Assembly (NCBI GenBank): GCA_002946415.1
Contig: NJPS01000076.1
Coordinates: 1,054,001-1,118,000 of the forward strand
Direction of reading: 5' to 3'
DNA from: Rutstroemia sp. NJR-2017a BVV2
Lineage: Eukaryota > Ascomycota > Leotiomycetes > Helotiales > Rutstroemiaceae
DNA: 64,000 nucleotides
Part shown: one piece after another, positions 57,929 to 64,000 of the stretch
Layout of the letters: each line of letters opens with the position of its first letter
How positions within the stretch are numbered: the first letter of the stretch is position 1
Position numbers and translations under genes: made by a program
Notes under the pieces: generated by a model
What the model was told of the DNA's origin: nothing
The model's database searches: none
The model's input: only the letters and a program-made list of their open reading frames with translations

Positions 57929-58969
57929 ATGGAGCCCGAAGCCTCAAAGCTTTCGCATCTCGAGCCCTCCGCGCTAGGCACAAAAGAATAGTAAGTCAAA
58001 TCACCTATTTCCATGATTTCATTACCCCTCCATCTACCCCTCATTTTTTACCTATTGCCATTTCCCAATACCCATCTTCCGCACAAACCTCTTCCCAAGC
58101 AATCTTACACCTATTTCTCATACGTTCAGACTAATAAAATATCTCTGCATAGCTGGGATAATCTTTACAACCTCGAAATCAGCAACCATACGCTCGACTC
58201 CTCTGATATTGGCACAATCTGGTTCGACGATTCGTCTGCGGAGGATAAGGTTGTGGAATTTTTGAATGAAGAGGTTGTTGGGGGTGATTTGCTGGAGTTG
58301 AGGCTGGGAGGGGAGAGGGAGACGAGAGCGGGAATTAGTGTGCTGGATTTGGGGACGGGGAATGGACATTTTATGATACGGTTACGGGACGGGGAGGAGC
58401 AGGACCAGGAGGACGAGGATGATGAGCACGATGAGGATGGGCAAGAAGTGGAAGGGGAAGGGGAGAAGAAAAAATGGACAGGTCGACTAATGGGTGTGGA
58501 TTACTCTGAGAAATCAATAGAATTCGCGCGCAGGATATCCGCGACGGAAAAGGAAGGAGAACAGGACATCGAATGGACGATATGGGATATCATGAAAGAA
58601 TCACCCGAGCCGAAAGTCCTCAACGGACAACAGGCGCACGGATGGGATGTTGTGGTTGACAAGGGCACTTTCGATGCGATTAGTTTGAGTGAGGAGACGG
58701 ATGAACAAGGGAGGAGGATATGTGAAGGGTATAGGGAGAGGGTATTGAAGTTGGTGAGGAGGGACGGGGTGTTGCTTGTTACGAGCTGTAATTGGACTGA
58801 GGAGGAGCTGATTGAGTGGTTTGTTCGAGGGGAAGCGGAACAAGAAGAAGATGGGGAGAGGTTTGAGGTGCTGAGGAAGATTGAGTATAGGAGTTTTAGT
58901 TTTGGGGGAAGGAAAGGTCAGACGGTTTGTAGTGTTTGTTTTAGGAAATCTGGCGGCGCGGGAATGTAG
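57929..58969 (+). CDS. EFM4: Protein lysine methyltransferase, Efm4/eEF1A type
   Basis: Two exons, 57929-57990 and 58153-58969, give 292 residues. The N-terminus LEPSALGTKEYWDNLYNLE is the family hallmark, joined across a 162-nt intron. IGTIWFDD precedes the SAM motif I VLDLGTGNGHFMIRL, then a GVDYSEKSIEFARR acidic-loop motif and DVVVDKGTFDAISL. The end has VTSCNWTEEEL and the FSFGGRKGQTVCSVCF core. Efm4 methylates a lysine of eEF1A in yeast. A roughly 25-residue Asp/Glu-rich insert lies between motif I and the GVDYSEKS strand. The catalytic core is otherwise complete. Confidence 0.9.
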
Positions 58970-59703
58970 AGGAGAAATGAAATGAAATGCATAGATGACA
59001 TGACATTGCTGTAGAGAGGTATTGAACATGGACGTCGGCATAAGAGAGCCCTTATGCAAGTCATGTCCATACATGCAGTAAGCCTGTGCGTAAGCTACAT
59101 GAGACGCGGACAGTATTGCTGACGTTAGGTGATCTACCGGACTGTCATCTTTTTCCGCATTGGGTGGGGTGTCTTTTTGTCATAAATACTCCGTAGTGTA
59201 TGCGTCTATGATGTGCAGATGGTGAGGTAAGGGATGCGATGATTAATTACTTTTCATTGGATATCTCCCGAACCAAATTAAGGTAAGGGATTTCAGTGGT
59301 CACATTACTGGAGTGCATAAATCAGTTCTGATAATGGTAATTTATTTTCTCTTGCGATACTTTTTGGGGGTAATGTTATGTAAAGGGGAAGTCCTGATAG
59401 ACTGCGCCGCAACACCACATAAAGCCCACCAACAAGCTACTCATCGAGCGGGGCTTGAGCTTTAAGTAGAAGATATGTCCATTGACCGTATAGAAACTAA
59501 ATGGTAGAAAGATATTGAGCAAAGCATATGAGGAGTTTGAAATACAAATAAACAAGCGATCATCCCGTCCTCTATAACTCCCATTCACGCCCCAAGCCTC
59601 TTATTGCAATTGATCCCCTTGTCGCCCACGTCTACAATTTGCACCCAACCAGCCTTTTTCCATTGCACCGACCCAATGACTAATATGAACGCCGGAGGTC
59701 TCT
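58970..59703. other. Convergent 3' region
   Basis: Between the Efm4-like gene and the aminotransferase, which point toward each other. No gene seen. Confidence 0.5.
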
Positions 59704-61220
59704 TCAGGAGCTATGAACATTTTCGAAAACTGCCTTGACTACTTCCTCTGTCACCCGAACAATATGTTCAATGTCCTTTTTCGAAACCATATAATTCGGC
59801 GACAACATGACATGGTCGCCAGAGTAGCCATCGCATGTGCCTGTACCAGGATAGATCGTCATGTTGTAGGGTTCCGAAATCGCCATGTCGTGCACTCTCT
59901 GCGCGATGTTGAGTTTAGTCTCAAAGGGCGTCTTGGAGCGTCTGTCCTTGACAAACTCCATACCCCAGAATAGACCCTTACCGCGGATTTCTCCAATATT
60001 GGGGTGATCGCCCAGTCGCTGCTTGAGAAGCTTGCCGAGGTATGCACCTTGTTTTTGGACGTTTTCAAGGACGCTGTGTGATCGGATGATGCGTTGGACC
60101 TCAAGTGCTGCAGCTGCTTGTACGGGCATCCCCTGGTAGGTTTGTCCATGGATAAATTGACCAGTGCCGTCATATAAGACGTTGATAACTTTCTGAGATA
60201 TCAGAACTGCGGCGATAGGTTGATATCCACCTCCAAGGCCTTTGCCAATAGTTTGAAGATCCGGCGCGACTCCTTCTGATTGCCATGCATGCAACGTGCC
60301 AGATCGGCCCATTCCGCACATGACTTCATCAAGAATGAATAAAGCTCCATGTCTATGGCAGACATCCCGCATGGCTTTCAGATATCCGGACACGGCAGAC
60401 ACACAGCCCAAAGCTGCACCAACAATTGGTTCTGCGACGAAGCCAATAACTGTTTCCGGACCGAGCTCTTGAAACTTCGCCTCAAGCTCAGCCGCTTTTC
60501 GAGACACGAATGCAGCGTCAGATTCACCGTCTAAGCGTTGGCGGTATGGATTGCATGAAGACACGTGATGGACATTATTCATAAGAAACGGCGCATAGGG
60601 CGCTCTCCGAGCTATGTGTCCAGACAAGCCCAAGGCGCCAAGGGTGTTTCCATGATATGAACCTTGTCGGGCGATGAAATTCACTCTCTTTGTAGATTTG
60701 TCCTGCTCGTAGAAGTACTGCCGAGCTAGCTTCGCCGTCGCTTCCATGGCTTCCGATCCTGTTTCGATTAGCGTAGCCGACAGATGTGGGGGAGAAGGAA
60801 CTCACCGGACCCGGTCAAGTAGACTCTGGCCATCTTATGATCAGTGCCTTTAATGAGCTCTTCACATAGCTCATTAACCGTTTCATTGCCAAAGAACCCT
60901 GATGCGAGATATGGTATGCCTGATGCCATCTGCTGGCACACGGCTCTGACAACTCGTTTGTTGCCATGTCCCAAACATGACACAGCAGCACCTGATGTTG
61001 CATCAAATATTGTCCGGCCGTCTTTTGTGTAGAGTTCACTTCCTTGCCCTCCCACAACCACTGGAAAGTCTTTGTGCAGATGTCGGTCCAGCGAAAATGT
61101 AGTTCTTTTCATGCCTTGAACCGCTCCTCCTTTTGTGAAGGATGACACTCCGTTACCAGTATATGAACTGGTAACAAAAGTGTCCCCATGCGGGACTTCG
61201 GCAATGGCAGCTGGCGACAT
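59704..61220 (-). CDS. Class III PLP-dependent aminotransferase
   Basis: Two minus-strand exons, 61220-60806 and 60758-59704, give 489 residues. The ATG at 61220 (MSPAAIAEVPHGD) is preferred; an upstream in-frame ATG would add 59 residues of leader-like sequence. Motifs: VYLTGSGSEAMEATAKLAR, joined across the intron; QGSYHGNTLGALGLSG; the aspartate-bearing FILDEVMCGMGRSG; and IGKGLGGGYQPIAAV, with the PLP Lys in the GKG triplet. The end EIRGKGLFWGMEF is typical. These enzymes move amino groups from omega-amino acids, ornithine or polyamines; the substrate is not evident. No clear targeting signal. Confidence 0.9.
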
Positions 61221-64000
61221 TGTGGATGTTGATTTGGTAAATAGATAGGTAGAACAGCTGTAAATGCTACCGCATAGATGAAGTAAAGTAAAGGACACAA
61301 AGTCTGAAAGTCTGAGATGGTACTTTGAAGGTGAAGGAAGTGAAGATGGAAATAGTATGTAGAGAAGGTGGAAGAAGTATAGAGCAGATGTGTTCAAAGC
61401 TGACTTGAGGGAGGAAAGAATCGGAACCGCCGATGAGCAGGCCCCTCTAATATAAGAGAAATATTGATGCGGATAGTAGTACTATGTCTATGACAGGAAG
61501 GAGCAAGAAAGGGTTATGCGAGGCCGAGACCAGGGCACACAAGATGAAGTCAAGGAGTTAACGCCCGAAGTGGAGATGAAGAACGTAGGTGATGAATGGT
61601 GAGACGAAAGTCGATGTGATAGGGTATAGGGTAGCAAAGTGGGTTGAGATCCTGACCTTGGCCGCAACGTGCCTTCTGGTTTGGGACTTTGCGAAGCTCA
61701 CTGGTGACTGGAGAGAACACGGATCGCAAATCCTTGCTTCGCCATGCTTTGGGGAATAGCATGGAGGTGCATTAAACAGTGAATCTAGCGTGGTGGGGGT
61801 GGACGACCGACATAGGCCCTGAGACTAAGGGAAAGGCATTTCTTTTAGATTGCTAGCAGGTTAGCAGGTTAGCAGGTTAGCATCTCTGCGCAGGACTAGC
61901 CGTGATTAGTAGTTTTAGCAAGGTTCCCACCGTAGAGAGTTCAGATGTGCTGTGAGGTGTATGGCGTATATGGTGCTTGGTGTGCTGTGCTGTGTTGTGT
62001 GGGCAAGACAATAGGACAAACCTTCTCGGCTGGCGAGCTGGAACGCAAAAACAACCTCCAGTCTACCGGAATTGGGTAGTGAGGGAGCAGACGTGTCAAA
62101 GATCTAGCAGAAGCAGCCCAAAATGTGCTGCCATCTGATTGCACACCGCACTTACGATTCGAACGCTCATTGACCGGGTAGACCCTTTCCCAGACACATG
62201 TTGCGGTAGTATGGACATTTCTTTTTGGTGGTCTGAGGTACTCAGGATTCTGGAAAGTATCATTCCTAGCCGCATATGCGGCCGGACAACTTTCCGCCTC
62301 CAATAGGATTGGAGCCATGCCGGATTTCTCAATTGGGCCTGAGGACGGAGGTAGGTGCTGGAGCGTAAAGATCTCCGAAGGTTAGCTGCTTCGAGGAGTG
62401 GGAGTCGTCACGATGAGAGCATGTACTGCTTACTGAGTACCTGGGGCAGGCTGGGGCCCGGGGGTGAGCCTGCACTCCTGGGCAGGAAAAGTCGGAAAAA
62501 AAGGAAACCCAAGGAAAAAGGAATAAAAGCCGAAGATTCCTGGACATCCTGGCTGGTCAGCTACGGCTATCGTCTGCCAGAGGAGTCGCTCCCCACTTGC
62601 CGATAGCATGAGCATTGCGCATCGACCTATCACCGCAATGGCCCAGACTAACCGCGTAGGAACGGAGTTTATCCGGGCAGGAGGAGCAAGGAGCACTTAG
62701 TTGGGCGACACATCGCGCCGAGAACTACGGTACTTACTTAGTTACGTCGGGAGAAAACCGTTTTAGCAAGAACAGCTCGGCAAATGAGCGAGAGCCTCCC
62801 TGGTCGCTGTCCTGCAGAAGTGCTTTGCAGTGCTAAGTGCAGTGCTAAGGAGTGCTAGTCGTGCTAGTCGTAGGTCGCACGTCTTGCAGAGATCCACAAA
62901 GAAGACGTATCACTTCCGAAATCCCCATCATCTGGTTGTTTTGCGCCCCCAACTGTTCTTTTTGGCGCTGGCGGTTTGGTAGTTCGCTCTCGGAATCTTT
63001 TGGCCCAATAACAGTGGTCGAGGCATATAACTTTATGCACTCTAGCCAGATCGATTGCAGGAACCATGCGATACATCAAAAGAGGTCTCTCGAGTGCGTA
63101 CAATGTACATGTGGATGTATGTGTACCGTCGTGAATCTTGTACTATACCGGGGATCATATCATTATTGCAACGGTCGGCTAATCAGTGTTGTATCTTTCC
63201 TGCGAGAACCGGGTAGAAGCGACACCTACCCTGTCTCGTAGAACTATTGATCGTTCGTATTTCGAGGTCACTGAAACAGCATCCGGGTTTTCGTCAACTG
63301 GGCAGCACCACAGGAGGCAAAAAGATCCGCTTCCATGCTTCACGATACCGATTTCCACAATTGCTGGAAGCACAACCCGTCCAGACTGGCCGTGACGTCC
63401 CGTCCATTGCATAAAGCGGTAGCCAACCGGGTCTACCGTACGGAGGGAACTCGTATGAAAAGTACCCAATACATGACACACGCAGCTATAATCACATCAT
63501 ATCATATTGAGAAATAGAACCGATTCTAAATGCGTATCTTTTATCCACATAGATCATCTGAGGAGCCAGAGCGTGCTGCGCGAAAATCAACTACGAGTCT
63601 CCATAGACATTGTTAGACCCTAACCGCTACATGATGTGATGGTCTTTTATGATCGTCTTCGATACTTCCAAGGATCCCCCGTCAGAAACCATATCCCATA
63701 CATTTCACATCCTCCGCATTCTGGATTCTGGATAAGTTGGAGTTGTCTTGTCAAAAATTTAATCATGCTTGTGTGACCACAGCGCCCAGGAACAAATAAC
63801 GAGGTATCCGGGTAAAGCATGCTCGTACACGGTCAGTCAATCACAACCCTCCTTATAAGACGATTGTCCTTCATACCCCTACTTCCCCTACTCACCTGAA
63901 AGTAGCTATCATTTGCACAATGCCCGCCCAAGTCCTTCCATCCTTTACAAGCTCTCTACATTCCATATTGTGATTTGCTGCCCAATATCTCCATTGAATC
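61221..64000. other. Gene-free region to the window end
   Basis: 2.8 kb with no recognisable gene: the promoter of the aminotransferase, then short frames on both strands. An 8-bp repeat (agcaggtt, about three copies) lies at 61856-61882. Sequence near 62820-62875 repeats agtgctaag-like words. Confidence 0.45.
61856..61882. repeat. 8-bp tandem repeat
   Basis: About three copies of agcaggtt in intergenic DNA. Seen directly. Confidence 0.75.

Noticed and set aside
61856..61882. Telomere-like or CRISPR-like repeat
   Set aside because: Only three copies of an 8-bp unit without spacers; a simple tandem repeat.

Overview
The window comes from a filamentous ascomycete (Pezizomycotina). The evidence is many short spliceosomal introns (about 45-160 nt) with GTAAGT-type donors and CTAAC/CTGAC-type branch points. 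The gene set also fits: NmrA, a Zn2Cys6 factor, ERG24, an Efm4-type methyltransferase and Med10. A leotiomycete is my guess, but the sequence alone does not settle it. No bacterial, viral or organellar segment was seen.

Layout. 1-8.8 kb: long pyrimidine-rich leader, an nmrA orthologue (+), a gene-poor stretch, and a PheA/TfdB-type FAD monooxygenase (-). 11-13.6 kb: a Gfo/Idh/MocA oxidoreductase and an amidohydrolase of the decarboxylase type, tandem on +. 14-21.3 kb: a large BTB-like protein (+), TFIIH cyclin H (-) and a nine-exon trimethyllysine dioxygenase (+). 22-30 kb: an N-terminally hydrophobic unknown, a small basic protein, a divergent folylpolyglutamate synthase paralogue (-), a spliced small secreted protein (-) and an AT-hook-like protein (-). 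31.9 kb: a tRNA-Trp-like gene. 32.4-34.6 kb: ten-exon mitochondrial succinyl-CoA:3-ketoacid CoA-transferase (+). 37.4-41.6 kb: an AhpD-like protein (-) divergent from a Zn2Cys6 factor (+). 42-47 kb: a possibly broken Alba-like gene, ERG24 (-) with a 142-bp tandem duplication just upstream, and an O-methyltransferase pseudogene (-). 48.5-61.2 kb: an HSL-type alpha/beta hydrolase, a conserved disordered nuclear-type protein, a LIM protein, Med10, Efm4-like methyltransferase and a class III aminotransferase (-). The last 2.7 kb appears gene-free.

Most genes are ordinary and unlinked: transcription and nitrogen regulation (NmrA, cyclin H, Med10, Zn2Cys6), mitochondrial metabolism (CoA-transferase, TMLH of carnitine synthesis) and sterol synthesis (ERG24). 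I see no complete biosynthetic cluster. The strongest unusual features are: (1) a 392-bp miniature LTR element with two identical 71-bp TG...CA repeats, a 5-bp target duplication, a primer-binding-like site and a G-rich tract, inserted in the O-methyltransferase; (2) the tandem duplication upstream of ERG24; (3) the folylpolyglutamate synthase paralogue, intact in frame but lacking most catalytic signatures; (4) a 19-bp tandem repeat that shifts the frame at the end of the LIM gene.

Exon coordinates were derived by hand from splice signals and family-like reading frames. No search or alignment was run.
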